In this document: positions 1 to 12,026 of the stretch, piece by piece | How positions within the stretch are numbered: position 1 is the first letter of the stretch | Layout: the number at the start of each line of letters is the position of its first letter | NCBI RefSeq assembly: GCF_000176135.1 | Contig: NZ_ACZN01000019.1 | Coordinates: 1-64,000 of the forward strand | Direction of reading: 5' to 3' | DNA: 64,000 nucleotides | DNA from: Vibrio coralliilyticus ATCC BAA-450 | GTDB taxonomy: Bacteria; Pseudomonadota; Gammaproteobacteria; Enterobacterales; Vibrionaceae | Made by a program: the position numbers and the translations under genes | Notes under the pieces: generated by a model | Seen by the model: only the letters and a program-made list of their open reading frames with translations | Databases searched by the model: none | Told to the model about the DNA's origin: nothing

Positions 1-2
1 AA

Positions 3-95
3 TGGCGGTGAGGGAGGGATTCGAACCCTCGATGCGGCTACAAACCGCATACTCCCTTAGCAGGGGAGCGCCTTCAGCCTCTCGGCCACCTCACC
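3..95 (-). tRNA. tRNA-Ser (anticodon GCT)
   Basis: The reverse complement folds as a class II serine tRNA. The acceptor stem GGTGAGG/CCTCACC is followed by an encoded CCA end, the anticodon loop contains GCT, and there is a long variable arm (TATGCGG/CCGCATC region) and a T-loop GGTTCGAATCC. It lies downstream of csrA on the same strand, as serine tRNA genes do behind csrA in many gammaproteobacteria. Confidence 0.96.
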
Positions 96-242
96 GTCTT
101 GCGGAGGCACATATTACGATTTACCGAAAATATGTCAAACATTTTCTTGGCAAAATCAGCAAAAAGTTGGCCAACCGTTGGCTATTTAATCAAAGCGATG
201 CTAATTCGCTCTTTTTGCTATAAATATGCCTATCAACAATAC

Positions 243-269
243 AAAAAAGGCTGACATAATGTCAGCCTT
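243..269 (-). terminator. Rho-independent terminator of csrA
   Basis: On the minus strand the hairpin AAGGCTGACATTATGTCAGCCTT is followed at once by a run of six T (the A run at 243-248 on the plus strand). It lies just after the csrA stop codon and before tRNA-Ser, so it separates the csrA transcript from the tRNA gene. Confidence 0.85.
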
Positions 270-278
270 CTCGTGTAA

Positions 279-476
279 TTAGTAGTTGCCTGATGCAGTG
301 TTACCATTACCTTTTTCTGCCTGAATGCGCATGTAGATTTCTTCACGGTGAACAGACACTTCTTTCGGTGCATTAACACCGATACGTACTTGGTTACCTT
401 TCACGCCCAGTACTGTGACTGTGACTTCATCACCGATCATTAGAGTTTCGCCAACGCGGCGAGTTAAAATTAGCAT
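279..476 (-). CDS. csrA: carbon storage regulator CsrA
   Basis: 65-residue global post-transcriptional regulator that binds GGA motifs in mRNA leaders to block or alter translation. The N-terminus [16 protein letters not shown] and the RNA-binding C-terminal strand ([14 protein letters not shown]) match the CsrA family over its whole length (about 61-65 residues), with the conserved Arg44-type residue in VHREEI. The start is supported by a clear AAGGAG ribosome binding site 7 bases upstream. It follows lysC on the same strand and ends in its own terminator. In vibrios CsrA acts downstream of the VarS/VarA-CsrB system; that is family knowledge, and no csrB-type RNA is in this window. Confidence 0.97.
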   Translation of the reverse strand: MLILTRRVGETLMIGDEVTVTVLGVKGNQVRIGVNAPKEVSVHREEIYMRIQAEKGNGNTASGNY

Positions 477-568
477 TCTGTGCTCCTTGAGTAATCTCTG
501 ATTTTTCTTGCTACGAGGCTATTATCCAACAAAAGTTATATTTTCGTAAACTCTATTCTCGAGCCTAA

Positions 569-1756
569 TTAACCTAAAAAGGCATGTTTTTGTTGGCAGT
601 CGAGCGCCTCTGCAGAAGTAATGTAAGCATCATGCAGTATGTTTGCCGCTTTGTCGACGTATTCTGGAGACAACACCAACATCAACGACTGTGAATTCAC
701 TGCATAATGCATCACATCTATCCCCTGTTCAGACAACAAGGCATAAGACTGTTCAACCAATCCTTCGACCTGAAGACCTACTGCTGTGAGCAGGCTAACC
801 TCTTCACTATTACGGATTTTGTCACCGAACACCAGTTCCAGCTTGGCATAAGCATCGTGTTTTATCACCGCACCTACCCATTCTGCATGGTCGATCACAT
901 TCCAAATCGTGACACCCAGCATCTGACACTGTTTCTCTAAGCCGCAGAATGCATCACGGTCAACCTTCAGCATTGTCAATTCACGCTGGATTGCGACCCC
1001 ACAGATCGCCTTTTGGCATTCACTGCCCTTGACCAGACTGCCTGTATTGCTATCAAACGTGGAGAGAACACGCAGTGGCACATTATGTCGCCAAGCGTAC
1101 TGAACCGAAGGAAGGTGGAGCACTTTCGCTCCTTTACGTGCCATTTCCTCCATGGAAGGAAAATCAATCACATCCAGCTTCTTGGCACTAGGAACCGTGC
1201 GAGGATCGCAAGTATAGATACCGTCGACGTCAGTAAAAATTTGGCACTCTTCTGCTTGCAGAGAGCCCGCTAAAGTGACGGCACTGGTATCAGAGCCCCC
1301 TCGGCCTAACGTGGTGATGTCCCCATTCTCATTCATACCCTGAAAACCCGCGACAATGACAATGTTGTCTTGCGCCAGCCATGATTCAATAGTTGAGGTA
1401 TCAATGTGTTTAATCGTCGCGTCATTGTGTTGATTGTCCGTCACAATGTTCGCTTGTGCTCCGGTAAGTGAGCGTGCGGCATAACCTAATTTATTCAAAG
1501 TCATTGCCAGCAGTGCCATCGACACCTGCTCACCAGCAGAGAGCAAAACATCAAGTTCTCGGGCAGTTGGCACGCTGTCAACCTGCTTTGCCAAATCCAA
1601 TAGTCGGTTTGTCTCTCCAGACATAGCAGACACAACGACTACAACTTGATTACCATCATTTTTCGCCTTAATGATGTGCTCAGCGACTTTGTGGATCCTT
1701 TCAATTGAACCCACAGAGGTTCCGCCAAACTTTTGCACGATAAGGGGCTTTTTCAC
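569..1756 (-). CDS. lysC: monofunctional aspartate kinase
   Basis: Catalyses ATP-dependent phosphorylation of L-aspartate, the first step toward lysine, threonine, methionine and diaminopimelate. The 395-residue protein starts with the amino-acid kinase signature KFGGTSVG (residues 9-16), has the nucleotide-site segment TDVDGIYTCDPR near 175-187, and ends in a regulatory region expected to hold two ACT domains (about 260-395). The length fits a monofunctional enzyme; no homoserine dehydrogenase domain follows. The gene sits between alaS and csrA, as in other vibrios. No lysine riboswitch fold was recognised in the short upstream region. The feedback effector (lysine, threonine or both) cannot be read from the sequence, so the symbol lysC is the customary one and not proven. 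Confidence 0.93.
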   Translation of the reverse strand: MKKPLIVQKFGGTSVGSIERIHKVAEHIIKAKNDGNQVVVVVSAMSGETNRLLDLAKQVDSVPTARELDVLLSAGEQVSMALLAMTLNKLGYAARSLTGAQANIVTDNQHNDATIKHIDTSTIESWLAQDNIVIVAGFQGMNENGDITTLGRGGSDTSAVTLAGSLQAEECQIFTDVDGIYTCDPRTVPSAKKLDVIDFPSMEEMARKGAKVLHLPSVQYAWRHNVPLRVLSTFDSNTGSLVKGSECQKAICGVAIQRELTMLKVDRDAFCGLEKQCQMLGVTIWNVIDHAEWVGAVIKHDAYAKLELVFGDKIRNSEEVSLLTAVGLQVEGLVEQSYALLSEQGIDVMHYAVNSQSLMLVLSPEYVDKAANILHDAYITSAEALDCQQKHAFLG

Positions 1757-1796
1757 CAGTCTTCACCTTCCCAAGACCAAAGTCTCATTAGGCCAC

Positions 1797-1812
1797 ATTC
1801 AATCAATTGAAT
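1797..1812. promoter_or_regulatory. perfect 7-2-7 palindrome upstream of lysC
   Basis: ATTCAAT-CA-ATTGAAT is a perfect inverted repeat ending 41 bases before the lysC start codon, between the lysC start and the alaS terminator. It could be an operator overlapping the lysC promoter, but it matches no regulator consensus I recognise and AT-rich palindromes of this size can occur by chance. Confidence 0.3.
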
Positions 1813-1892
1813 ATTGTTTGCAGCATTAATAACAAAAACCAAGCTGCTTAATCAGCACAGAGTAACTGAGCTATTAAACCACTTGGTTAGTA

Positions 1893-1931
1893 GAAAAAAA
1901 TTACGCCCAATCAAACAATTGATTGAGCGTA
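1893..1931 (-). terminator. Rho-independent terminator of alaS
   Basis: On the minus strand a hairpin ACGCTCAATCAA/TTGATTGGGCGT with one mismatch is followed by AATTTTTTT. It lies directly after the alaS stop codon and separates alaS from lysC. Confidence 0.8.
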
Positions 1932-1950
1932 TTTATATACAAATCAGATT

Positions 1951-4582
<2,632 letters not shown>

Positions 4583-4676
4583 TCAAGCAATCAGCCACGA
4601 CTAGCTTTCTTGTAGAAAAGAGCCTTTTCAACGCGAATTTCGCAACAAATCAAAAAAATGAGCGCATAAACACTGT

Positions 4677-5141
4677 TTATGATCCGTCTTCATTACTCAG
4701 GGCATAGCTGATTTGTTCAAAGCTGTAGCCGCGATATTGAAGAAATCGCACCTGTTTTGCATACTCTTTCTGATCTTTCGCTTTGACGCCTTTGAACTTT
4801 TTTTCGGCAGCCTGTTTCGCCAACTCAAACCAGTCTTGAGGCTCCTCTTCAAATGCCTTTTCAATAACGGACTCACTGACACGTTTCTGATTGAGCTCCT
4901 GACGAATACGTCGTTCACCATGACCTTTGTATACATGCTGTCGGATCTGGCTTTTGGTGTAACGAAGATCGTCTAAGTAATTGTGTTCAAGACAGAAGTT
5001 AACCGCTTCTTGAATCGCCTCTTCTTCATAGCCTTTCATCGCAAGCTTATGATAAAGCTCATACTCACCATGATCACGCCGACTAAGCAGTTGAATGGCA
5101 GCTTCTTTACTGGATAAAGTGGGAGGTTTGCGTTGAAACAT
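4677..5141 (-). CDS. recX: RecX, regulator of RecA
   Basis: Small modulator that caps or destabilises RecA filaments and inhibits RecA ATPase and recombinase activity. The protein (about 154 residues) is rich in helical RecX repeats, for example [20 protein letters not shown] near the N-terminus and [16 protein letters not shown] at the C-terminus, and matches the family length. It follows recA on the same strand, separated by a hairpin that should lower recX relative to recA. An in-frame GTG at 5147 would add two residues; the ATG at 5141 is preferred since the conserved part begins [15 protein letters not shown]. Confidence 0.93.
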   Translation of the reverse strand: MFQRKPPTLSSKEAAIQLLSRRDHGEYELYHKLAMKGYEEEAIQEAVNFCLEHNYLDDLRYTKSQIRQHVYKGHGERRIRQELNQKRVSESVIEKAFEEEPQDWFELAKQAAEKKFKGVKAKDQKEYAKQVRFLQYRGYSFEQISYALSNEDGS

Positions 5142-5179
5142 AAGCACTTAAAGATTATTCGGTTACGCTAAATACAACA

Positions 5180-5203
5180 AAGCCCCGCAAAATTGCAGGG
5201 CTT
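5180..5203 (-). terminator. recA-recX intergenic hairpin (partial terminator)
   Basis: On the minus strand AGCCCTGCAA/TTGCGGGGCT forms a hairpin with one mismatch, followed by TTGTTGTATTT, an imperfect T tract. A leaky terminator between recA and recX is known in E. coli and gives much less RecX than RecA; the same role is inferred here. Confidence 0.65.
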
Positions 5204-5225
5204 CAAAACTCTGAGCTATAAGTGC

Positions 5226-6272
5226 TTATAGCTCTTCTTGCTCTGGCATTTCACCTAGCTCAGCGTCGTCTGGCTGGATTTCTGCCGGTGTTAGCAACAA
5301 CTCACGCAATTTCGTATCGATTTGCTGAGCCGCCGCTGGGTTTTCACGTAGGTACTTGCATGCATTTGCTTTACCTTGGCCAATCTTATCGCCATTGTAG
5401 CTATACCAAGCGCCCGCTTTTTCAACCAACTTATTCTTCACGCCCAGGTCAATCAGCTCACCTTCACGGTTAAAGCCCGCGCCGTACATGATTTGCGTTT
5501 CAGCTTGTTTAAACGGTGCTGCGATCTTGTTCTTAACCACTTTAATGCGAGTTTCGTTACCCACCACTTCGTCGCCTTCCTTGATAGAGCCTGTGCGGCG
5601 GATATCAAGACGAACAGAAGCGTAGAATTTTAGTGCATTACCACCTGTGGTCGTTTCAGGGTTACCAAACATCACACCGATCTTCATACGGATCTGGTTG
5701 ATGAAGATACACATACAGTTTGACTGCTTCAGGTTACCTGTCAGCTTACGCATTGCCTGAGAAAGCATACGCGCCTGAAGACCCATGTGGCTATCGCCCA
5801 TTTCGCCTTCGATTTCCGCTTTCGGTGTCAATGCAGCCACAGAGTCGACAACCATAACGTCAATCGCACCTGAGCGCGCCAGAGCGTCACAGATTTCTAA
5901 CGCTTGCTCACCCGTATCCGGCTGAGAAACCAATAGTGCATCAATATCTACACCTAGCTTCTTAGCGTAGACAGGATCAAGAGCGTGTTCTGCATCAATA
6001 AAGGCACATGTTTTACCTTCACGTTGTGCAGCAGCAATCAGCTCAAGAGTTAGTGTCGTCTTACCTGATGACTCTGGGCCATACACTTCAACGATACGAC
6101 CCATTGGCAGACCACCAGCACCCAATGCGATATCAAGAGAAAGTGAACCTGTTGAGATGGTTTCAACATCCATAGCGCGGTTATCACCAAGACGCATAAT
6201 AGAGCCTTTACCGAATTGCTTTTCAATCTGACCGAGCGCAGCGGCGAGCGCTTTCTGTTTGTTATCGTCCAT
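5226..6272 (-). CDS. recA: recombinase RecA
   Basis: ATP-dependent strand-exchange protein and coprotease for LexA cleavage in the SOS response. The 348-residue protein starts [20 protein letters not shown], carries Walker A GPESSGKT (residues 65-72), the MAW/loop segment [15 protein letters not shown], the L2 region ([18 protein letters not shown]) and an acidic C-terminal tail ([14 protein letters not shown]). The reading frame is open for 27 more codons upstream, but the start at 6272 matches the family and has GGAGAAAGTG in front of the ATG. A LexA box lies about 95 bases upstream. It is followed by recX, with which it probably forms an attenuated operon. Confidence 0.98.
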   Translation of the reverse strand: MDDNKQKALAAALGQIEKQFGKGSIMRLGDNRAMDVETISTGSLSLDIALGAGGLPMGRIVEVYGPESSGKTTLTLELIAAAQREGKTCAFIDAEHALDPVYAKKLGVDIDALLVSQPDTGEQALEICDALARSGAIDVMVVDSVAALTPKAEIEGEMGDSHMGLQARMLSQAMRKLTGNLKQSNCMCIFINQIRMKIGVMFGNPETTTGGNALKFYASVRLDIRRTGSIKEGDEVVGNETRIKVVKNKIAAPFKQAETQIMYGAGFNREGELIDLGVKNKLVEKAGAWYSYNGDKIGQGKANACKYLRENPAAAQQIDTKLRELLLTPAEIQPDDAELGEMPEQEEL

Positions 6273-6365
6273 CACTTTCTCCGATTTGTTCATCAACGCA
6301 TTGATGATCTTTGAATTCTTCTCTTCTTCCCCAGAGTCCTCTGAGGCAATCAATGAAAATCATTA

Positions 6366-6385
6366 TACTGTTGATTCATACAGTG
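6366..6385 (-). promoter_or_regulatory. LexA (SOS) box of recA
   Basis: TACTGTTGATTCATACAGTG matches the gammaproteobacterial LexA operator CTG-N10-CAG, flanked by A on the left and T on the right of the palindrome. It lies about 95 bases upstream of the recA start, between recA and pncC, as expected for SOS control of recA. Confidence 0.9.
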
Positions 6386-6452
6386 TCTATAGCTGTGTGA
6401 ATTTTTTTTAGATTTAGATCATATCTCTTTAATTTTATTCACTTTTAAATTA

Positions 6453-6956
6453 TCAGCCAGAATATGTGCTGCGTTGTTCCAACTCTTCGTACAGTACTTT
6501 CATCGCCACTTCAACGGCCTGATGGCGAACCTCAGCTCGATCACCATCAAAGTGATAAGTGGCGACTTTCAGCCAACTGTTTTCATCGGCCCAAGCAAAA
6601 CAAACCGTTCCTACTGGCTTTTCAGTGCTACCACCTCCTGGCCCCGCAATACCACTGATTGAAACACCAATATTGGCACTGGAATGTTTAATCGCACCTT
6701 GCACCATTTCAATCACCGTCTCTTCGCTGACAGCACCATGAGAAACAAGCGTCGGCTCCGCTACTCCTAGCATCTCCATTTTCGCTTCATTACTGTATGT
6801 AATAAAAGCGCGGTCAAACCAGGCCGAACTGCCCGCAATATCGGTAATTGCGGCTGATACACCACCACCTGTGCAAGACTCTGCTGTGGTAAGGATTAAA
6901 TTATGATGATTTAGGTGTTCACCTAGTTTTTGAGATAGTTTTTGCAATGCCTTCAT
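6453..6956 (-). CDS. pncC: nicotinamide-nucleotide amidase (CinA C-terminal family)
   Basis: Predicted to deamidate nicotinamide mononucleotide to nicotinate mononucleotide in pyridine nucleotide salvage. The roughly 167-residue protein is a stand-alone CinA C-terminal domain. The signature TTAESCTGGG (catalytic serine context) lies near the N-terminus, followed by ITDIAGSSAWFDRAFITYSN and the glycine-rich VSISGIAGPGGGS. The frame allows a start 5 codons earlier (6971); the internal ATG at 6956 is preferred because GAGAG lies at a proper distance and it fits the E. coli YgaD N-terminus. It is placed between recA and mutS and is transcribed divergently from mutS, with only about 85 bases between them. 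Confidence 0.9.
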   Translation of the reverse strand: MKALQKLSQKLGEHLNHHNLILTTAESCTGGGVSAAITDIAGSSAWFDRAFITYSNEAKMEMLGVAEPTLVSHGAVSEETVIEMVQGAIKHSSANIGVSISGIAGPGGGSTEKPVGTVCFAWADENSWLKVATYHFDGDRAEVRHQAVEVAMKVLYEELEQRSTYSG

Positions 6957-7040
6957 ATCTAAAACTCTCATTGTGACTTTTCGCCAATCAGTGATTCACG
7001 TATCCTAAGCCGCAATAGAAATAAACAAAAGATCTTAACC

Positions 7041-9605
7041 GTGAAAGCTGAACAAAAACACACTCCCATGATGCAGCAGTACCTCAAATTGAAGGCTGAG
7101 AATCCGGATATATTGCTGTTCTATCGAATGGGAGATTTCTATGAGCTTTTTTATGACGATGCCAAACGCGCATCTCAGTTACTTGATATCTCGCTGACCA
7201 AACGTGGTGCCTCCGCTGGTGAACCCATTCCTATGGCTGGTGTTCCGTTTCATGCGGTAGAAGGGTATCTGGCTAAGCTCGTTCAGCTCGGTGAATCAGT
7301 GGCTATCTGTGAGCAGATTGGCGACCCGGCCACCAGTAAAGGACCGGTGGAACGCCAAGTCGTTCGTATCGTGACGCCGGGTACAGTCACTGACGAAGCG
7401 CTGCTTTCAGAACGGATTGATAACCTCATCGCGGCGATTTATCACCACGATGGTAAATTTGGTTACGCCACACTGGATGTGACCTCTGGCCGCTTCCAAC
7501 TGATGGAACCGGAAACCGAAGAAGCGATGGCGGCAGAACTGCAACGAACTGCCCCTCGTGAACTGCTCTTTCCAGAAGACTTCGAACCCGTAGAATTAAT
7601 GGCTGCGCGTAACGGTAATCGTCGTCGCCCGGTGTGGGAGTTCGAACTGGACACCGCTAAACAACAGTTAAACCAGCAGTTTGGCACTCGTGATTTGGTT
7701 GGTTTCGGCGTGGAACAAGCACACCTCGGGCTATGCGCCGCTGGCTGTCTGATTCAGTACGTGAAAGACACTCAACGTACCGCTCTGCCTCATATCCGCT
7801 CCCTAACTTATGATCGTCAAGATCACTCCGTCATTCTCGACGCGGCCACTCGTCGTAATCTGGAGATCACTCAGAACTTAGCGGGCGGGACTGACAATAC
7901 ACTCGCCGAGGTCATTGATCATACTGCGACGCCTATGGGTAGCCGAATGTTGAAACGTTGGCTTCATCAGCCAATGCGTGACATCAATACGCTCAACCAT
8001 CGCCTAGACGCAATCAGTGAGCTGAAAGAACTGACTCTGTTTGCTGACTTACACCCGATTCTCAAACAAATTGGCGACATCGAACGTATCTTGGCGCGTC
8101 TTGCTTTGCGCAGCGCCCGCCCTCGTGACATGGCGCGCTTACGCCATGCTATGCAGCAACTACCTGAGTTGGCAGAGACAATGGGTACGCTAGCTCATCC
8201 TTATCTCACCAAGCTAGGGCAATATGCGGCGCCACAAGAGGCCGTTTGTGAACTGCTTGAACGTGCCATTAAAGAGAACCCACCGGTGGTGATCCGAGAT
8301 GGTGGTGTGATTGCTGAAGGGTACAATGCCGAGCTCGACGAATGGCGAAAGTTGGCCGATGGTGCGACTGAGTATCTGGAAAAGATGGAACAGGATGAGC
8401 GTGAGCGACACGGCATCGATACGCTCAAGGTCGGCTACAACAATGTTCACGGATTCTTCATCCAAGTCAGCCGCGGACAAAGCCACCTAGTACCTCCGCA
8501 CTATGTACGCCGTCAAACGTTGAAAAATGCAGAACGCTACATCATTCCTGAGCTGAAGGAGCATGAAGACAAGGTTCTTAATTCCAAATCGAAGGCACTG
8601 GCGCTTGAAAAGCAATTGTGGGAAGAGCTGTTTGACCTTTTAATGCCCCACCTAGAAAAGCTGCAAAATTTGGCTTCAGCTATTTCCCAAATAGATGTGC
8701 TGCAAAACCTTGCAGAGCGGGCGGACAGCTTAGATTACTGCCGACCAGTGATGAGTCAGGAACCTGGTATTCACATTCAGTCAGGACGCCACCCTGTCGT
8801 CGAACAAGTAATGGATGAGCCTTTTATTGCCAATCCGATAGAGCTCAACCCACAGCGTAAGATGCTGATCATCACCGGCCCGAACATGGGCGGTAAATCG
8901 ACCTACATGCGCCAAACTGCCTTGATTGCGCTAATGGCCCATATCGGTTCTTACGTACCGGCTGAATCGGCTCAAATTGGCTCCATCGATCGCATCTTTA
9001 CCCGTATTGGGGCATCCGATGATCTCGCCTCTGGCCGTTCTACCTTCATGGTAGAGATGACGGAAACAGCCAACATTCTCCATAATGCGACCACCAATAG
9101 CCTAGTGCTGATGGATGAAATCGGTCGAGGCACCAGTACTTATGATGGTCTCTCACTTGCTTGGGCGAGTGCCGAATGGTTGGCAAAAGAGCTTGGTTCA
9201 ATGACCTTGTTTGCCACCCACTACTTTGAGCTGACCGAACTGCCAAACCAGATTCCTCATTTAGCGAACGTTCACTTAGATGCAGTGGAACACGGCGATA
9301 CCATAGCCTTCATGCACGCCGTTCAAGAAGGTGCAGCGAGCAAATCGTATGGTCTTGCTGTAGCTGGGCTGGCTGGTGTGCCAAAGAGTGTCATTAAAAA
9401 TGCCCGAGCGAAGCTGACGCAGCTTGAACAACTCAGTCAGGGAGAAAGTAGCAGCGTTACCAGCAGTGCGGTCGACATTGCTAATCAACTGAGTCTTATT
9501 CCGGAGCCAAGCGAAGTGGAAGAAGCTCTCTCAGGCATCGACCCTGACGATTTAACGCCACGTCAGGCACTGGAAGAACTGTATCGATTGAAAAAGTTGC
9601 TGTGA
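7041..9605 (+). CDS. mutS: DNA mismatch repair protein MutS
   Basis: Recognises base mismatches and small loops and recruits MutL. The 854-residue protein has the mismatch-reading Phe-Tyr-Glu motif in [10 protein letters not shown] (residues 31-40), the connector and lever domains, and an ABC-type ATPase with Walker [10 protein letters not shown] near residue 615 and Walker [17 protein letters not shown]. The C-terminal end ([19 protein letters not shown]) matches the tetramerisation tail. The start codon is GTG at 7041, needed to reach the conserved N-terminus [17 protein letters not shown]; no strong ribosome binding site precedes it. It is divergent from pncC and closed by a bidirectional terminator. 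Confidence 0.97.
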   Translation: MKAEQKHTPMMQQYLKLKAENPDILLFYRMGDFYELFYDDAKRASQLLDISLTKRGASAGEPIPMAGVPFHAVEGYLAKLVQLGESVAICEQIGDPATSKGPVERQVVRIVTPGTVTDEALLSERIDNLIAAIYHHDGKFGYATLDVTSGRFQLMEPETEEAMAAELQRTAPRELLFPEDFEPVELMAARNGNRRRPVWEFELDTAKQQLNQQFGTRDLVGFGVEQAHLGLCAAGCLIQYVKDTQRTALPHIRSLTYDRQDHSVILDAATRRNLEITQNLAGGTDNTLAEVIDHTATPMGSRMLKRWLHQPMRDINTLNHRLDAISELKELTLFADLHPILKQIGDIERILARLALRSARPRDMARLRHAMQQLPELAETMGTLAHPYLTKLGQYAAPQEAVCELLERAIKENPPVVIRDGGVIAEGYNAELDEWRKLADGATEYLEKMEQDERERHGIDTLKVGYNNVHGFFIQVSRGQSHLVPPHYVRRQTLKNAERYIIPELKEHEDKVLNSKSKALALEKQLWEELFDLLMPHLEKLQNLASAISQIDVLQNLAERADSLDYCRPVMSQEPGIHIQSGRHPVVEQVMDEPFIANPIELNPQRKMLIITGPNMGGKSTYMRQTALIALMAHIGSYVPAESAQIGSIDRIFTRIGASDDLASGRSTFMVEMTETANILHNATTNSLVLMDEIGRGTSTYDGLSLAWASAEWLAKELGSMTLFATHYFELTELPNQIPHLANVHLDAVEHGDTIAFMHAVQEGAASKSYGLAVAGLAGVPKSVIKNARAKLTQLEQLSQGESSSVTSSAVDIANQLSLIPEPSEVEEALSGIDPDDLTPRQALEELYRLKKLL

Positions 9606-9613
9606 TAAACAGT

Positions 9614-9644
9614 AAAACGGCTGCCATTGGCAGCCGTTTTTATT
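9614..9644. terminator. bidirectional terminator between mutS and lptG
   Basis: AAAACGGCTGCC/GGCAGCCGTTTT forms a strong hairpin with T runs on both strands. It lies between the convergent genes mutS (ends 9605) and lptG (ends 9658). Confidence 0.88.
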
Positions 9645-9657
9645 TCAGATTTAGTGT

Positions 9658-10728
9658 TTAGAGCTTTCTTCTCAAGAGGGCTAAAGCCACTGTCAGAAAG
9701 ACGATACTTGGCATCACAGCACCAAAAACTGGTGGGATACTGTAAACCAGACTGAGTGGACCAAAGAACTCACTGGAGATATAGAAGGTAAAACCCGCCA
9801 CCACACCAGATAGAATACGTGCCCCCATGGTAACACTACGCAGCGGCCCAAAAATAAACGACAGCGCCATCAACATCATCACGGCAATAGAAAACGGCTG
9901 AGTCACTTTGCGCCAGAGAGCCAGCTCATAACGCGAAGCATCCTGCTCTGAAGCTTTCAAATACGTCACGTAATCATAAAGACCACTGAGTGATAACTCT
10001 TCGGGTTTCACTGTCACGACAGCGAGCTTGTCAGGCGCTAAAGAGGTCGTCCAACGATACTCAGGCAAACTGGTTTTGGTGATTTCCACTTCATCCGCCA
10101 TTTCAGTCAACTGCACATCTTTCATCACCCAAGTGTTGTCAGATAAATAATCTACTTCGGCCGCATGCACCACACTTTCCAACTGTTTGTCGTCGTTGTA
10201 GCGCCACATGCTCAAACCGTATAGCTTGTCGTCTTCAACTTTACCGATGAAGATAAAGTCGTTGGCATCCCGGGCCCACACACCAGTCCGCACTGACATG
10301 ATCGCACCACCAGATGTGGTGAACGCACGCAGATCACGCGCCATTTTCTGTGCCTGAGGTGCACCCCACTGACCAAGTAAAGTCACCAGAACCATCAGAG
10401 GAACCGCCGTTTTCAGAACCGACAGGCCGATATCCAACTTGGAATAGCCAGCGGCCTGCATTACCACCAGCTCTGAACTTGACGCCAGCATACCTAACCC
10501 AATCAATGCACCCAGCAAAGCGGCCATTGGGAAGAACATTTCGATATCACGAGGAATACTCAGTAGCACGTAAAACAAGGCTTGCAGCAAATCATAACTG
10601 CCCTGCCCCACTTTACGTAGCTGTTCAACGTATTTAATGATGGCAGACAGGCCAACAAAGGTCGCCAATACGAGCGACGTCGTGGCGATAATGGTTCTGC
10701 CAATATAAAGGTCGAGAATTTTAAACAC
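9658..10728 (-). CDS. lptG: LPS export ABC transporter permease LptG
   Basis: Inner-membrane subunit of the LptB2FG transporter that extracts LPS from the inner membrane and passes it to LptC. The 356-residue protein has the YjgP/YjgQ family layout: N-terminal membrane segments (for example TTSLVLATFVGLSAIIKYVE), a periplasmic beta-jellyroll in the middle (about 130-260) and three C-terminal membrane segments ending VFLTVALALLRRKL. It follows lptF with only 3 bases between, so the pair should be co-translated. The partner subunits LptC, LptA and LptB are encoded at 50-52 kb in the same window. Confidence 0.95.
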   Translation of the reverse strand: MFKILDLYIGRTIIATTSLVLATFVGLSAIIKYVEQLRKVGQGSYDLLQALFYVLLSIPRDIEMFFPMAALLGALIGLGMLASSSELVVMQAAGYSKLDIGLSVLKTAVPLMVLVTLLGQWGAPQAQKMARDLRAFTTSGGAIMSVRTGVWARDANDFIFIGKVEDDKLYGLSMWRYNDDKQLESVVHAAEVDYLSDNTWVMKDVQLTEMADEVEITKTSLPEYRWTTSLAPDKLAVVTVKPEELSLSGLYDYVTYLKASEQDASRYELALWRKVTQPFSIAVMMLMALSFIFGPLRSVTMGARILSGVVAGFTFYISSEFFGPLSLVYSIPPVFGAVMPSIVFLTVALALLRRKL

Positions 10729-10731
10729 GGC

Positions 10732-11835
10732 TTATGCTGCCTTCTTTCTTTGTCTTAGTTTGTCTTTAAAGCGTCGCATTGGAATGCTGTCCATCGAATT
10801 GATCCCTATTGCGGTCAGCAGCAAGGCCGCGTTAATCGGCCACATACCGATAAACGACGGGATAGAACCATCTTCTAGCGCCGACTTAGTGGCACTAATC
10901 GAAAGGAAGTACGCCAAATAGATGAGAATCGCTGGGCCCATTTTAGCGAAGCGTCCCTGACGTGGGTTAACTGCTGACAACGGAACGACCAACATAGTCA
11001 GAAGCGGAATACAGACAACCAGAGAAATACGCCATTGCAATTCGGCCTGAGCACGCGGATCTGGGTTAGATACCAACTGCATCGTCGGGATAGCTTCCCA
11101 GTCACGCCCTTTCGGCTTCACGTCACGCTGGCCAATTAGGCCTTCATACTGGTCAAAATCGGTCACCATGTAATCAACGCGCGTTGGCACACCTTCATAA
11201 CGCGTACCATCGTACATGCGAATAACCTGACGTCCGTCACTCAGTTCTTTCACCTCACCAGATTGCGAGAAGGACACACTTGGTAGAATTGAATCACGTG
11301 GGCGCATCTGAGCTACAAACACATGCTTGAGCTGCTTGCCTTCAATATCGTCGATAAAGACCACAGAGGAACCGTCCGGAGTACCCTGGAACTGGCCTTT
11401 CTGCAATAGGTCAACACTGTTCTCCGCTTCGACTTCTTCTTGTAACTGAATCAGCTTTTCCTGACTCATTGGCGAAAATACGAATGCATTGGCTGCAGCA
11501 ATCACGCCAGTGATCACCGCAAGATAGAGTGCGGCGCGGATTAGAAACTTATTTCCTATTCCGGTCGCATTCATGACAGTTATTTCACTTTCTGCATACA
11601 GTCGGCCAAAAGTCAGCAAAATACCGAGGAAAAGACTCAATGGCAGCATCAAAAGCCCCATTGACGGCATGCTCAAACTCACATAGTGCATAACCAGACT
11701 GGCAGGAATATCTCCATCCGAAGCATCCGCTAAAACTTTGATCAATTTTTGGCTTAAAAACACTAAAAACAGGATAAAAAATATCGCTAACTGGCTCTTG
11801 AGTGTCTCGCGGATCAAATATCTAACAATAATCAC
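10732..11835 (-). CDS. lptF: LPS export ABC transporter permease LptF
   Basis: Second membrane subunit of LptB2FG. The 367-residue protein begins MIIVRYLIRETLKSQLAIF with the typical amphipathic start and membrane segment, has further membrane helices (LSLFLGILLTFGRLYAESE), a periplasmic domain (about 130-270) and C-terminal helices, then a basic tail (MRRFKDKLRQRKKAA). It is the first gene of the lptF-lptG operon, divergent from pepA with 191 bases between, as in E. coli. The lptFG operon is essential in related bacteria. Confidence 0.95.
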   Translation of the reverse strand: MIIVRYLIRETLKSQLAIFFILFLVFLSQKLIKVLADASDGDIPASLVMHYVSLSMPSMGLLMLPLSLFLGILLTFGRLYAESEITVMNATGIGNKFLIRAALYLAVITGVIAAANAFVFSPMSQEKLIQLQEEVEAENSVDLLQKGQFQGTPDGSSVVFIDDIEGKQLKHVFVAQMRPRDSILPSVSFSQSGEVKELSDGRQVIRMYDGTRYEGVPTRVDYMVTDFDQYEGLIGQRDVKPKGRDWEAIPTMQLVSNPDPRAQAELQWRISLVVCIPLLTMLVVPLSAVNPRQGRFAKMGPAILIYLAYFLSISATKSALEDGSIPSFIGMWPINAALLLTAIGINSMDSIPMRRFKDKLRQRKKAA

Positions 11836-12026
11836 GCTGAAATTACCTATACAAAACTTGTTTTTTTAATTGAATCACTATAATTTCCCGTTGAACCTTT
11901 TATTTTTAAATTTTTTGGCTAACTGTTAACGCGCTTATTTAAAAGTAGTTCCGATTAAGGAATCAACAAGTAAGACGCCATTATCTAACATTTAGTTCTA
12001 TTTGTCTTCAGGATGTAGGAGTACGC

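Noticed and set aside
2-223. 73-codon frame across tRNA-Ser
   Set aside because: It is read through the antisense of a tRNA gene.
1757-1892. Lysine riboswitch before lysC
   Set aside because: The region is too short (about 135 bases up to the alaS terminator) and shows none of the riboswitch core.
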